Assembly (NCBI RefSeq): GCF_021590045.1
Contig: NZ_CP062221.1
Span: 1,984,001-2,048,000 of the forward strand
Reading direction: 5' to 3'
DNA from: Cellulomonas palmilytica
GTDB lineage: Bacteria; Actinomycetota; Actinomycetes; Actinomycetales; Cellulomonadaceae
Length of the DNA stretch: 64,000 nt
Part shown: piece by piece, positions 45,148 through 56,909 of the stretch
How the letters are laid out: each line of letters starts with the position of its first letter
How positions within the stretch are numbered: position 1 is the first letter of the stretch
Translations under genes and position numbers: made by a program
Notes under the pieces: model-generated
What the model was told of the DNA's origin: nothing
Databases searched by the model: none
What the model saw: only the letters and a program-made list of their open reading frames with translations

Positions 45148-47333
45148 TCGGTCTCCTGCGTGACGGGGTCGACGAGCCCGGTGTGCCGGGCCACGAACTG
45201 GAGCTGCTCGACGCTCAGCGCGATCGAGCGGGACAGGGCGCGGCCGCCGTGGCCGACGCCGGTCTCGCGACGCACCAGCACCGGCGCGTCCGCGGGCGGT
45301 GCGCCGGTCGCGTGCTGGAGCGCGGCGGCGAGCTTGCGGGCGTGCAGCGGGTCGACGCGCGTGTCGCCCTCGAACACCGTGAACAGCGTCGCGGGGTAGC
45401 GCGTGCCGTCGACCACGCGGTGGTACGGCGAGTAGCCGAGCAGCCAGCCGAGCTCGGTGGGGTCGTCGGCATCGCCGTACTCCTCGGTCCACGTGACGCC
45501 CAGACCGAACCGCTGGTAGCGGACCATGTCGAGCAGCGGCGCCGAGCACACGACCGCCGCGAACAGGTCGGGGCGCTGCGTGAGCGCGGCGCCGACGAGC
45601 AGGCCGCCGTTCGAGCCGCCCCAGCACGCGAGCCGTGCGGGCGTCGTCCAGCCGTCCGCGACGAGCAGCTCGGCCACCGCGTGGAAGTCGTCGAACACGT
45701 GCTGCTTGTGCTCGCGCATGCCCGCGCGGTGCCAGTCCTCGCCCTCCTCACCGCCGCCGCGCAGGTTGGCCACGACGTACACGCCGCCGGCCTCGACCCA
45801 CGCGAGCGTCGACGCCGAGTACCCCGGGTCGAGCGAGATCTGGAAGCCGCCGTACCCGTACAGGATGGTCGGCCGCGGCGCCGTCGGGCGCCCTTCGTCG
45901 TCGACGAGGTCGGCGCGCGCGACGACGAACGCGCGCACCGCCGTGCCGTCGGCGGACGTCGCCTCGACCTGACGCACCCGCACGTCGGGCACGTCCGCGA
46001 CGACGCCCGGGGGCGCGGCCCACAGCGAGAGCTCGCGCGTCGTCGCGTCGAACCGGTGCACGCTCGGCACGGTCGTGTGGTCGGTGTACGAGAACCAGAC
46101 CTCGGGCCCGCCCTCGGGGCGCGTGACCAGGCCGGACACCGAGCCCAGGCCCGGGAGCGGGACCGTGCCCGCGCCGCCCGGCAGCTGCTCGCCCGTCGCG
46201 GGGTCGTGGACCGTCACCGACGAGACCGCGTGCCGGCGCCACGACGCGAGCAGCAGGAGCGGCGTCGTGTCGTCCCCGCCGCCGTCCGTGACCGCGACGT
46301 CCTCGAGCACGGCCGTCCCGTCCTGCTCCAGCAGCGTGCGCCAGCGGTCCACGCCCGGGTCCGTCGGGTCCGCGACCGCGAGGCGGCCGCGCGGCGCGTC
46401 GAGGTCCGTGTGCACGTACAGCCGACCGTCGCGGCCCACCCACACGCCCGTCTGCGCGTCGAGCCCGACCGCGACCTCCACGAACGCGGGCGCCTGCGGC
46501 GACGACGCCGTCAGGTCCGCGATCCACACGTCGTTGCGCGGCGCGGTCCCCGCGGACGCCGAGACCACGAGCCAGCGGCCGTCGCGCGAGACGCTCACGC
46601 CGTAGTAGCTCGTGACCGGCTGCCCGGCACCGAACACCTCGACGTCCTCGTCGGGCGAGGTGCCCACGCGGTGCAGCCACACGCGGCGGTGGTACTGCCG
46701 CTCGTCCTCGGGCAGCAGCTCGGGCGCCAGGCGCCGCACGTAGAAGAACGCCTCGCCGCCCGGCAGCCAGGCGACGGGGGAGTACCGCGCGCGGTCGACC
46801 GGCCCGTCCACGACCTCGCCCGTCGCGACGTCCAGCACGCGCAGCACCGACTCCTCCGTGCCGCCGGTCGACGTCTGGTACGCCAGGAGCGTGCCCTCCT
46901 TCGAGGGCTGCCACGAGTCGAGCGTCGTCGTGCCCGCTGGGTCGATCGCGACCGGGTCGACCAGCACCCGCTCCGTCGTCGTCCCGTCCGGCCCGGGCTC
47001 GACGACCACCACCACCGCGTGCTCCTGGTCGCCCGCGCGCCGCGAGACGAAGCGCCGCTCGCCCCGCCACGCCGGTGCGCTCACGAACCCCGCGCCGAGC
47101 AGCGCCTGCAGGCGCGCCGTGAGCCGGTCGCGCGCGAACGGCGTGCCCGCCAGCGCCTCGGCGCCCGCCTCACGTGCCGCCTCGTAGAGCTCGTCCTGCG
47201 CGCGCGACCACTCCCGCGTCGCGTCCGCGTCGGCGTCCTCCAGCCAGCGGTACGGATCCGGCACGCGATGGCCGTGCAGGTCCTCGACGAGGTCGTCGCG
47301 GGGCGCGGGCGGGTACGTCGCGGGGAGCGTCAT
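45144..47333 (-). CDS. S9 family serine peptidase (prolyl oligopeptidase type)
   Basis: This 729-residue cytoplasmic peptidase begins with the typical PPAPRDDLVEDLHGHRVPDPYRWLEDAD. A seven-bladed beta-propeller (about 75-420) covers an alpha/beta-hydrolase domain. The catalytic Ser lies in CWGGSNGGLLVGAAL near 565, Asp in VFEGDTRVDPLHARKL near 645, and His in TGVGHGGRA near 690. FQISLDPGYSAS and NLRGGGEEGEDWHRAG fit prolyl endopeptidases. ATG 47333 was chosen over a TTG three codons earlier. It is divergent from malQ and coupled to the MscS gene. Confidence 0.95.
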   Translation of the reverse strand: MTLPATYPPAPRDDLVEDLHGHRVPDPYRWLEDADADATREWSRAQDELYEAAREAGAEALAGTPFARDRLTARLQALLGAGFVSAPAWRGERRFVSRRAGDQEHAVVVVVEPGPDGTTTERVLVDPVAIDPAGTTTLDSWQPSKEGTLLAYQTSTGGTEESVLRVLDVATGEVVDGPVDRARYSPVAWLPGGEAFFYVRRLAPELLPEDERQYHRRVWLHRVGTSPDEDVEVFGAGQPVTSYYGVSVSRDGRWLVVSASAGTAPRNDVWIADLTASSPQAPAFVEVAVGLDAQTGVWVGRDGRLYVHTDLDAPRGRLAVADPTDPGVDRWRTLLEQDGTAVLEDVAVTDGGGDDTTPLLLLASWRRHAVSSVTVHDPATGEQLPGGAGTVPLPGLGSVSGLVTRPEGGPEVWFSYTDHTTVPSVHRFDATTRELSLWAAPPGVVADVPDVRVRQVEATSADGTAVRAFVVARADLVDDEGRPTAPRPTILYGYGGFQISLDPGYSASTLAWVEAGGVYVVANLRGGGEEGEDWHRAGMREHKQHVFDDFHAVAELLVADGWTTPARLACWGGSNGGLLVGAALTQRPDLFAAVVCSAPLLDMVRYQRFGLGVTWTEEYGDADDPTELGWLLGYSPYHRVVDGTRYPATLFTVFEGDTRVDPLHARKLAAALQHATGAPPADAPVLVRRETGVGHGGRALSRSIALSVEQLQFVARHTGLVDPVTQETE

Positions 47334-47404
47334 GGTCCGCAAGGCTACGACGACCAGCCGACTCGCCCGTGACCTTCGGCCGCGTCCCGGTCGCCCGGCT
47401 CTGG

Positions 47405-47410
47405 CAGGAT
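47405..47410 (+). promoter_or_regulatory. -10 hexamer CAGGAT, leaderless promoter of malQ
   Basis: The hexamer lies 6 nt before the GTG at 47417. Confidence 0.45.
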
Positions 47411-47416
47411 CGACGT

Positions 47417-49567
47417 GTGGTCGCCGACTTCACCGCTCCGTCGGACTCCCTGCTGCGGCTCGCCGCGGCGTACGGGGTCGTGCCCGACCACTGGGGGTTC
47501 CACGGCGACCTGCAGCGCGCGTCCGCCGGGACGCTGCGCGCGGTCCTCGCCGCACTGGGGGTCGACGCGAGCTCGCCCGAGCGCGTCGAGCTCGCGCTCG
47601 CGCACGTCGACGACATGCCGTGGCGGCGCACCGTCCCGCCGACGACCGTGCTGCGCGCCGGCCACGAGCGGCACGTCCCCGTGCACGTCACGCACGGCGA
47701 CCCGGTGCACGTCTGGCTCGAGCTCGACCCCGAGGCCGTCGCGGCCGGTTCGCCCGGGCGCCGTGACCTGCACCAGGCCGACGTGTACGTCGAACCGCGC
47801 ACGGTCGACGGCCGCCTCGTCGGGCGCGCGACGTTCGTCGTGCCCGGCGACCTCCCGCTCGGCTGGCACTCCATCCACGCGTCCGGCCCGTCGGCGGCCG
47901 CGCGCGGCGTCGTCGTCGTGACGCCCGACCGCCTCGAGCTGCCCGAGCAGCTGCGCGACGGCGGACGCGCGTGGGGGTACATGGCGCAGCTCTACTCGGT
48001 GCGCTCGCGCCGGTCGTGGGGCGTCGGCGACCTCGCCGACCTCGCGGACATCGGCTGGCTCGCGGGGCACGAGACGGGCGCCGACTTCCTGCTCATCAAC
48101 CCGCTGCACGCCGCCGAGCCCACCGCGCCGCTCACGCCGTCGCCGTACCTGCCGAGCACGCGCCGGTTCGTCAACCCGATCTACGTCCGGCCCGAGGCGG
48201 TCCCCGAGGCCGCGTACCTCGCGGCCGCCGACCGCTCGCTCGTCGAGTGGGCCGCGGAGTCCGTCCTGCCGCTCGACCTCGACGCCGGCCCGATCGACCG
48301 CGACGCCGCGTGGGAGGCCAAGCGCAGCGCGCTCGACGTCGTGTTCGCCCACCCCCGCACGTCCGCCCGCCAGGCGCGGTTCGACGCGTTCGTCGAGGAG
48401 CAGGGGCCCGGGCTGCGCACGTTCGCGCTGTGGTGCGCGCTCGCCGAGAAGTACGGCGCCGAGACCATCCCGCCCGAGCTGGCCGACCCGTCCTCGCCCG
48501 CCGTCGCCGCCGAGGCCGAGGCGCTCGCGGACCGCGTCGCGTTCCACACCTGGCTGCAGTGGGTGGCCGACGAGCAGCTCGCCGCCGCGCAGCGCGCCGC
48601 GCGCGAGGGCGGCATGAGCATCGGGATCATGCACGACCTCGCGGTGGGTGTGCACCCCGCCGGCGCGGACGTCTGGTCGCTCGGCGACGTGCTCGCGCGC
48701 GGTGCGACCGTCGGCGCGCCGCCCGACATGTACAACCAGCAGGGCCAGGACTGGTCGCAGCCGCCGTGGCGGCCCGACGAGCTCGCGCGCGCCGGGTACC
48801 TGCCGTACCGCGACATGCTGCGCACCGTCCTGCGGCACGCGGGCGCGATCCGCATCGACCACGTCATCGGCCTGTTCCGGCTCTGGTGGATCCCGGACGG
48901 CGCGGCCCCCGGGGAGGGCGCGTACGTGCGCTACGACCACGAGGCGCTCGTCGGCATCCTCGCGCTCGAGGCTCACCGCGCGGGTGCGGTCGTCATCGGC
49001 GAGGACCTCGGGACCGTCGAGCCGTGGGTGCGCGACTACCTGTCCGAGCGCGGGATCCTCGGCACGTCCGTGCTCTGGTTCGAGAACGGCGACGACGGCA
49101 ACCCGCTGCCGCCCGAGAGCTACCGCCCGCTCGTCCTGGCGACCGTGACGACGCACGACCTGCCGCCCACCGCGGGCTACCTCGCGGGCGAGCACGTCGC
49201 GATCCGTGAGCGTCTCGGGCTGCTCACCGACCCCGTGCCCGTCGTGCGCGCACAGGCCGAGGCCGAGCGCGACCGCATGCTCGCGGCGCTGCGCTCGCGC
49301 GGGCTCGTCGGCGCCGACCCCTCCGAGCGTGAGGTCGTCGAGGCGCTGCACCGGTACGTCATGGCGACGCCCGCCGTGCTCGTCGGCGTCGCGCTCGCCG
49401 ACGCCGTGGGGGAGCGGCGCGCGCAGAACCAGCCCGGGACCGACCAGGAGTACCCGAACTGGAAGGTGCCGCTCGCCGACTCCGTCGGGCAGGTCGTGCT
49501 CGTCGACGACCTGTTCACCAACGCGCGCCTGCGCAGCCTCGCCGCGGTCCTCGACGCCGGGCGCTGA
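47417..49567 (+). CDS. malQ: 4-alpha-glucanotransferase (amylomaltase)
   Basis: MalQ disproportionates maltodextrins, releasing glucose. The 716-residue GH77 enzyme has an actinobacterial N-terminal extension (about 1-160) rich in beta strands. The catalytic barrel has WGVGDLADLADIGWLAG near 197, NPLHAAEP, SPYLPSTRRFVNPIYV, GIMHDLAVGVHP near 405, and the nucleophile region IRIDHVIGLFRLWWIP near 480. VIGEDLGTVEPWVRDYL (acid/base Glu) and TTHDLPPTAGYL follow. GTG 47417 is set by the -10 element. No glycogen genes are near. Confidence 0.96.
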   Translation: MVADFTAPSDSLLRLAAAYGVVPDHWGFHGDLQRASAGTLRAVLAALGVDASSPERVELALAHVDDMPWRRTVPPTTVLRAGHERHVPVHVTHGDPVHVWLELDPEAVAAGSPGRRDLHQADVYVEPRTVDGRLVGRATFVVPGDLPLGWHSIHASGPSAAARGVVVVTPDRLELPEQLRDGGRAWGYMAQLYSVRSRRSWGVGDLADLADIGWLAGHETGADFLLINPLHAAEPTAPLTPSPYLPSTRRFVNPIYVRPEAVPEAAYLAAADRSLVEWAAESVLPLDLDAGPIDRDAAWEAKRSALDVVFAHPRTSARQARFDAFVEEQGPGLRTFALWCALAEKYGAETIPPELADPSSPAVAAEAEALADRVAFHTWLQWVADEQLAAAQRAAREGGMSIGIMHDLAVGVHPAGADVWSLGDVLARGATVGAPPDMYNQQGQDWSQPPWRPDELARAGYLPYRDMLRTVLRHAGAIRIDHVIGLFRLWWIPDGAAPGEGAYVRYDHEALVGILALEAHRAGAVVIGEDLGTVEPWVRDYLSERGILGTSVLWFENGDDGNPLPPESYRPLVLATVTTHDLPPTAGYLAGEHVAIRERLGLLTDPVPVVRAQAEAERDRMLAALRSRGLVGADPSEREVVEALHRYVMATPAVLVGVALADAVGERRAQNQPGTDQEYPNWKVPLADSVGQVVLVDDLFTNARLRSLAAVLDAGR

Positions 49568-49571
49568 GCCC

Positions 49572-50144
49572 GTGGAGGCGGTGCGCCGGGTCTGGGTGGT
49601 CGGGAGCGCGGGAGCGGGCAAGACGACGCTCGCGCGCGCGGTCGCGGACCGGCTCGGGGTACCGCACGTCGAGCTCGACGAGATCTACTGGGACGCGGGC
49701 TGGCGGCATCGTGACCCCGACGAGGCCCGCGCCCGGCTCAGCGCGTTCCTGGCGGGTGCGGGCGCGCGCGGGTGGGTCGTGGACGGGAACTGGACCAGCC
49801 GCGGCCACGGGCTCGGTGAGGTCGCGGACGCCGTCGTCTGGCTCGACCCGCCGCGACGGGTCGTCATGCCGCAGCTCGTCCTGCGCACCCTGCGCCGCGG
49901 CGTCACCCGCACCGAGCTGTGGCACGGCAACCGCGAGAACGCGCTGAGCCTGCTGCGCCGCGACCCCGAGAAGAACATCGTGCGGTGGTCGTGGACGCAC
50001 TTCGCGTCGACGCGCGAGCGGTACGCCGACCTTGCGGGTCGCGACCCGCGCGTCGTGCGGATCGCCACGCGACGGGAGGCCGCCGCCTGGCTCCGGTCGC
50101 TCGACCGCGCGGTCACCGGCGGGCCCCCGGGGCACACCCCCTGA
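49572..50144 (+). CDS. P-loop NTPase, adenylate kinase-like (topology-modulation/FlaR-type)
   Basis: This 190-residue protein has Walker A VVGSAGAGKTTLARAVADRL near residue 9, then HVELDEIYWDAGWRHRD with the acidic pair of small-molecule kinases. A GWVVDGNW Walker B-like strand and an Arg-rich lid follow. The pattern matches DNA topology modulation/FlaR-like proteins, with unknown substrates. GTG 49572 lies 4 bases after malQ, so the two are co-transcribed. The gene is convergent with pepN. Confidence 0.82.
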   Translation: MEAVRRVWVVGSAGAGKTTLARAVADRLGVPHVELDEIYWDAGWRHRDPDEARARLSAFLAGAGARGWVVDGNWTSRGHGLGEVADAVVWLDPPRRVVMPQLVLRTLRRGVTRTELWHGNRENALSLLRRDPEKNIVRWSWTHFASTRERYADLAGRDPRVVRIATRREAAAWLRSLDRAVTGGPPGHTP

Positions 50145-50155
50145 GGACCCGCCGG
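50116..50155. terminator. Hairpin at the convergent ends of the P-loop gene and pepN
   Basis: CCGGCGGG/CCCGCCGG forms an 8-bp stem with a 24-nt loop. It overlaps the last codons of the P-loop gene. Confidence 0.45.
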
Positions 50156-50162
50156 CGGGGAG

Positions 50163-52754
<2,592 letters not shown>

Positions 52755-52967
52755 AGGTGCTCCTTCGCTGGTGTCGCGCTCGGTGCTGTCGCACTCGGGT
52801 GGGCCCGGGGTACGGGCCGGCCCGATCATCGCACGCGGCACCGTCACGGCCCGGGCAGGCCCTGGTCGGGGCCCGGTGTCTCACGCAGCGACCTCCGGGA
52901 ATGCGGGCGGCCCGTGCGCGATTGTCCCGAGCACGACCACCCACCGCTTCCACCGATCGGAGCTGCC

Positions 52968-53576
52968 GTGACCGACTCGCGTCCCGTCGTCGACTTCTGG
53001 TTCGACCCCGCCTGCCCCTGGGCGTGGATGACCTCCCGGTGGGCCGACGAGGTCGCCGCGCACCGCGACGTCGACCTGCGCTGGCACGTCATGAGCCTGT
53101 CCGTGCTCAACGAGGGCCGCGACCTGCCGGCGCACTACCGCGCGCTGATGGAGGAGTCGTGGGGTCCCGTGCGCGTGATCGTCGCCGCGGCGCGCGACCA
53201 CGGCGACAAGGTGATCAAGCCGCTGTACGACGCGATGGGCACCCGCCGTCACCCCGGTGGCCGCAAGGACACCGACGCGATCATCGCCGAGTCGCTCGCC
53301 GAGGTCGGCCTGCCCGCCGAGCTCGCCGACGTCGCCGGCACCGACGAGGTGGACGACCTGCTGCGCGCGTCGCACCAGCAGGCGATCGACCTCGTCGGCG
53401 ACGAGGTCGGCACGCCCGTCGTCTCGATCGACGGCGTCGCCTACTTCGGCCCCGTCGTGACGCCCGCGCCCACCGGGCAGGCGGCGCTCGACCTGTTCGA
53501 CGGTCTCGTCCTCATGACCCGCGTCCCCGGGTTCTACGAGCTCAAGCGCACCCGCACCGCCGGCCCCCAGCTCTGA
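52968..53576 (+). CDS. DsbA-fold protein related to mycothiol-dependent nitroreductase Rv2466c, with a CPWA site
   Basis: This 202-residue thioredoxin-fold protein closely follows Rv2466c, as I recall it: FWFDPACPWAWMTSRW near residue 9, VMSLSVLNE, YRALMEESWGPVRV, GTPVVSIDGVAYFGPV and FYELKRTRT at the C-terminus. Rv2466c uses a CPWC motif, while here the second Cys is Ala (CPWA). A monothiol mechanism with mycothiol, or loss of disulfide chemistry, is inferred. GTG 52968 has CGGAG upstream. It is divergent from pepN. Confidence 0.9.
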   Translation: MTDSRPVVDFWFDPACPWAWMTSRWADEVAAHRDVDLRWHVMSLSVLNEGRDLPAHYRALMEESWGPVRVIVAAARDHGDKVIKPLYDAMGTRRHPGGRKDTDAIIAESLAEVGLPAELADVAGTDEVDDLLRASHQQAIDLVGDEVGTPVVSIDGVAYFGPVVTPAPTGQAALDLFDGLVLMTRVPGFYELKRTRTAGPQL

Positions 53577-53762
53577 CCGCTGCGCCGGCGCGGTCCTTCC
53601 GGGCGGCTGCGCGCGTTCATCCACGAGCGGGACGAAAGGTACTCTGGCGGACGTTCGCCCCGCGCCGATCGCGGCGGGTCGTGATGTCATGCCGGGTGGC
53701 CGCGTGGAGCATCGCGGCCCGAGGACACCCGGCCGACGCACGGAAGGACGGCTCGCCGCACC
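53577..53762 (+). promoter_or_regulatory. Promoter and structured leader of the DUF6636-like gene
   Basis: TACTCT at 53640-53645 is a likely -10, with TTCATC 18 bases upstream. The leader of about 110 nt contains a two-step hairpin: GCCGGGTG/CACCCGGC (53691-53698 with 53726-53733) enclosing GCCGCG/CGCGGC (53699-53704 with 53713-53718). It could be a regulatory leader or simply stabilise the mRNA. Confidence 0.4.
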
Positions 53763-54272
53763 ATGTCGCAGCGCTCGATCCGCTGGTGGATGGCCGCCGA
53801 CGCGGTCCTCGTCATCATCTTCATGGTGCTGCTGGTGGTGCGGCTGAGCGGCGACGGCGGCGAGCGGACGGCAGGGCCCACGCCGACGGCGACGGTGTCG
53901 GTCAAGGGTCCGACGACCCCGTCGGGCGCCGACGCGAGCTTCCGGCTGCCGAGCGGCAACATCGCGTGCACGATGTCGACGGCGGGGGTGACGTGCACGA
54001 TCGCGTCCGTCGCGTACGACCCGCCGGCGGTCGCGGGCTGCGACGGCCGGACGGGTCACGTGCTGGTCCTCAACGAGGACGGCTTCTCGTTCGCGTGCGT
54101 CCAGGGTCCGGCACCGACGGTGGCGGGTGACGACGTGCCGACGCTCGAGTACGGCTCGTCGGCGGAGGTCGGCGGCTACACGTGCCGGAGCGCGACCGAC
54201 GGCGTGCGGTGCACGGACGCGGACGGGGTGGGGTTCCATCTCGCGCGCGCCGCGTGGCGCGAGCTGCCCTGA
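53763..54272 (+). CDS. Membrane-anchored extracytoplasmic protein, DUF6636-like
   Basis: This 169-residue protein has one N-terminal membrane helix (about residues 9-28) with a positive inside, then a Thr/Pro spacer. A Cys-rich outer domain follows: FRLPSGNIACTMSTAGVTCTIASVAY, GCDGR, FACVQG, LEYGSSAEVGGYTCRSATDGVRCTDADGVGFHLAR. The repeated GNIAC/VTC and YTC/VRC pairs and the final GVGFHLAR strand fit DUF6636 of actinobacteria. The six Cys are probably disulfide-bonded. Function unknown. Confidence 0.78.
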   Translation: MSQRSIRWWMAADAVLVIIFMVLLVVRLSGDGGERTAGPTPTATVSVKGPTTPSGADASFRLPSGNIACTMSTAGVTCTIASVAYDPPAVAGCDGRTGHVLVLNEDGFSFACVQGPAPTVAGDDVPTLEYGSSAEVGGYTCRSATDGVRCTDADGVGFHLARAAWRELP

Positions 54273-54299
54273 CGCCGTCGCGCCAGGGCGGCTCGGGCG

Positions 54300-56288
54300 T
54301 CACCAGATCCGGACGCGCTCCTCGGGAGCGAGGTACAGCGCGTCGCCCGGCTGCACGTCGAACGCCGCGTAGAACTCGTCGACGTTGCGCACCACGCCGT
54401 TGCAGCGGAACTCGTCGGGCGCGTGCGGGTCGGTCGCGAGGCGGCGGACGACCTCCTCGTCGCGGCCCTTGGTGCGCCACGCCTGCGCCCAGCCGAGGAA
54501 GAACCGCTGCACGCCCGTGAGCCCGTCGATCACCGGTGCCTCGTCGAGCGGGCGGCCGAGCGCGATGCGGTAGGCCTTGAGCGCGATCGACAGCCCGCCC
54601 AGGTCACCGATGTTCTCGCCGACCGTCAGCGCGCCGTTCACGCGGTGCGAGCCGCCCAGCTGCGCGGGGGAGAACGCGTCGTACTGCGCGACGAGCGCGC
54701 TCGTGCGGCGCTCGAACTCCGCGCGGTCGTCCGCGGTCCACCAGTCCTCGAGCCGGCCCGTGCCGTCGTACTTGCTGCCCTGGTCGTCGAACCCGTGCCC
54801 GATCTCGTGGCCGATGACCGCGCCGATCGCGCCGAAGTTCACGGCGTCGTCCGCCTCGGCGTCGAAGAACGGGGGCTGCAGGATCGCCGCGGGGAAGACG
54901 ATCTCGTTCATCCCGGGGTTGTAGTAGGCGTTGACGGTCTGCGGCGTCATGAACCACTCGTCGCGGTCGAGCGGCTTGCCGATCTTCGCGAGCTCGCGGT
55001 CGAGCTCGAACGCGTTCGCCGCGCGCACGTTCCCGACCAGGTCGGCCGCGTCGACCTGCAGCGCCGCGTAGTCGCGCCACCGCACGGGGTAGCCGATCTT
55101 CGGCGTGAACGCGTCGAGCTTCGCGAGCGCCTTCGCGCGGGTCTCCTCGCCCATCCACTCGAGCGACGTGATCGACTCGCGGTACGCCTCGACGAGGTGC
55201 GCGACGAGCTCGTCCATGCGCTCCTTGTGCGAGGGCGGGAAGTGCCGCGCGACGTACACCTCGCCGACCGCCTCGCCCAGCACGCCCTGCACGAGCGACA
55301 CGCCGCGCTTCCAGCGGTCGCGCAGCTCCTGCGCGCCGGTCAGCGTGCGGCCGTAGAAGTCGAAGTTCGCCTCGACGAGCTCCTGCGTGAGGTACGGGGC
55401 ACGGTCGGTGACGACGTGGTACGCGAGCCACGCCTTCCAGTCCTCGAGCGGCTCGGACGACCACAGCCGCGCGAAGCCCTCGGCGAACTGCGGCTCGCGC
55501 ACGACGAGCTGGTCGAGCGCACCGGCGGGGGCGCCGAGCGCCTGCGCCCACGCGTGCCAGTCGAAGCCGGGCGCGCTCGTCGCGAGATCCGCGAGCGCCG
55601 TCGGGTTGTACGTGAGGTCGGCGTCGCGGTCCTTGACGACGTCCCAGTGGTGCGCGGCGAGCGCGGTCTCGAGCGCGACGACCCGCGCGGCGAGCGCGCT
55701 CGCCTCCGCCTCGTCCGCGGCGACCTGCGCGAGGCGCAGCATGCGGGCGACGTGCGGTGCGTACGCCGCGAGCACGGCGGCGTACTGCTCCTCCCGGTAG
55801 TACGCCTCGTCGGGCAGGCCGAGGCCGCCCTGGTGCAGGTAGACGACGTAGCGCTCGGGGTCGTCGGCGTCGTTGTCGACCCACATGCCGACCGCGCCGC
55901 CCGCGCCCGTGCGCTGCAGCGCGCCGAGCACGCCCGTGAGCTCGGCCTGCGAGGTCGCGCCCTCGACGAGCGCGAGGTCGAGCCGCAGCGGTGCGAGCCC
56001 GGCCCGCTCGATCGCGTCGGTGTCCATGAAGCTCGCGTACACGGCCCCGACCTTCGCGCCCGCGCTCGTCGCGTCGCCCTCGCCCGCGGCGTGCGCGCCC
56101 AGGTCGGCGATGATGTCGCGGACCTGCTCCTCGGCCGCGTCGTGCAGCTTGCGGAACGTGCCGTCCATCGCGCGGTCCGCGGGGATGACGTGCTGGGCGT
56201 ACCAGCGACCGTTCACGTGGCGGTACAGGTCGTCCTGGGGGCGGACGGTGGGGTCGAGGTCGGTCAGGTCGAGGCCGCTTCGCGTCAT
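54300..56288 (-). CDS. M13 family zinc metallopeptidase (neprilysin/PepO type)
   Basis: This 662-residue peptidase has no signal peptide and begins with RPQDDLYRHVNGRWYAQHVIPADR, typical of the family. Catalytic motifs are NAYYNPGMNEIVFPAAILQPPFF near 440, the zinc site VIGHEIGHGFDDQGSKYDG near 478, and the third ligand in GENIGDLGGL near 537. The substrate-binding Arg lies towards the C-terminus, which ends in RVRIW. ATG 56288 lies 6 bases after a TAGGCT -10 and is preferred over the GTG two codons before it. It probably degrades small peptides in the cytoplasm. Confidence 0.95.
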   Translation of the reverse strand: MTRSGLDLTDLDPTVRPQDDLYRHVNGRWYAQHVIPADRAMDGTFRKLHDAAEEQVRDIIADLGAHAAGEGDATSAGAKVGAVYASFMDTDAIERAGLAPLRLDLALVEGATSQAELTGVLGALQRTGAGGAVGMWVDNDADDPERYVVYLHQGGLGLPDEAYYREEQYAAVLAAYAPHVARMLRLAQVAADEAEASALAARVVALETALAAHHWDVVKDRDADLTYNPTALADLATSAPGFDWHAWAQALGAPAGALDQLVVREPQFAEGFARLWSSEPLEDWKAWLAYHVVTDRAPYLTQELVEANFDFYGRTLTGAQELRDRWKRGVSLVQGVLGEAVGEVYVARHFPPSHKERMDELVAHLVEAYRESITSLEWMGEETRAKALAKLDAFTPKIGYPVRWRDYAALQVDAADLVGNVRAANAFELDRELAKIGKPLDRDEWFMTPQTVNAYYNPGMNEIVFPAAILQPPFFDAEADDAVNFGAIGAVIGHEIGHGFDDQGSKYDGTGRLEDWWTADDRAEFERRTSALVAQYDAFSPAQLGGSHRVNGALTVGENIGDLGGLSIALKAYRIALGRPLDEAPVIDGLTGVQRFFLGWAQAWRTKGRDEEVVRRLATDPHAPDEFRCNGVVRNVDEFYAAFDVQPGDALYLAPEERVRIW

Positions 56289-56294
56289 GGGCAC

Positions 56295-56300
56295 AGCCTA
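56295..56300 (-). promoter_or_regulatory. -10 hexamer TAGGCT, leaderless promoter of the M13 peptidase gene
   Basis: The hexamer lies 6 nt before the ATG at 56288. It is divergent from the rpiB promoter about 55 bases away. Confidence 0.6.
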
Positions 56301-56354
56301 CGGACCGCGCACCCCAGCCCACGGACAGCGTGCGGCGCGGCCCGCGCGCTGCGG

Positions 56355-56360
56355 CAGGAT
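56355..56360 (+). promoter_or_regulatory. -10 hexamer CAGGAT, leaderless promoter of rpiB
   Basis: The hexamer lies 6 nt before the ATG at 56367. Confidence 0.45.
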
Positions 56361-56366
56361 GTGCCC

Positions 56367-56813
56367 ATGCGCATCCACATCGGTTCCGACCACGCCGGCT
56401 ACGAGCTCAAGGTCGCGCTCGTCGAGCACCTGCAGGCCGCAGGGCACGACGTCGTCGACCACGGCGCGCACTCCTACGACGCGCTCGACGACTACCCGCC
56501 GTTCTGCTTCGCGGCGGGCGAGGCCGTCGTCGCGGAGCCGGGCTCGCTCGGCATCGTGCTCGGCGGCTCGGGCAACGGCGAGCAGATCGCCGCGAACAAG
56601 GTCACGGGCGTCCGCGCGGCCCTCGCGTGGAACCTCGAGACGGCGACGCTCGCGCGCCAGCACAACGACGCGAACGTCATCGCGATCGGCGCGCGCCAGC
56701 ACTCCGTCGACGAGGCGATCGGCTTCGTCGAGGCGTTCCTGGCCGAGCCGTTCAGCGGCGACGCCCGCCACCAGCGCCGCATCGACCTCCTGGCGGAGTA
56801 CGAGTCCCGCTGA
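56367..56813 (+). CDS. rpiB: Ribose-5-phosphate isomerase B
   Basis: RpiB interconverts ribose-5-phosphate and ribulose-5-phosphate in the pentose phosphate pathway. The 148-residue enzyme shows IHIGSDHAGYELK at the N-terminus, VVDHGAHSYDALDDYP and the anion-binding GGSGNGEQIAANKV near residue 68. The last motif has Ser-Gly-Asn in place of the Cys-Gly-Thr of E. coli RpiB. That is the mycobacterial subtype, in which Glu is the catalytic base. ATG 56367 has a -10 element 6 bases upstream. Confidence 0.96.
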   Translation: MRIHIGSDHAGYELKVALVEHLQAAGHDVVDHGAHSYDALDDYPPFCFAAGEAVVAEPGSLGIVLGGSGNGEQIAANKVTGVRAALAWNLETATLARQHNDANVIAIGARQHSVDEAIGFVEAFLAEPFSGDARHQRRIDLLAEYESR

Positions 56814-56909
56814 CCCCTTCCGCCGAGCGCGCACGTCCGTGCGCGAGTGCGCACGACGAGCGTGCGCACTCGCGCCGGACCGTCCGCACTCGGCGGTGAC
56901 GCCGTGGGG

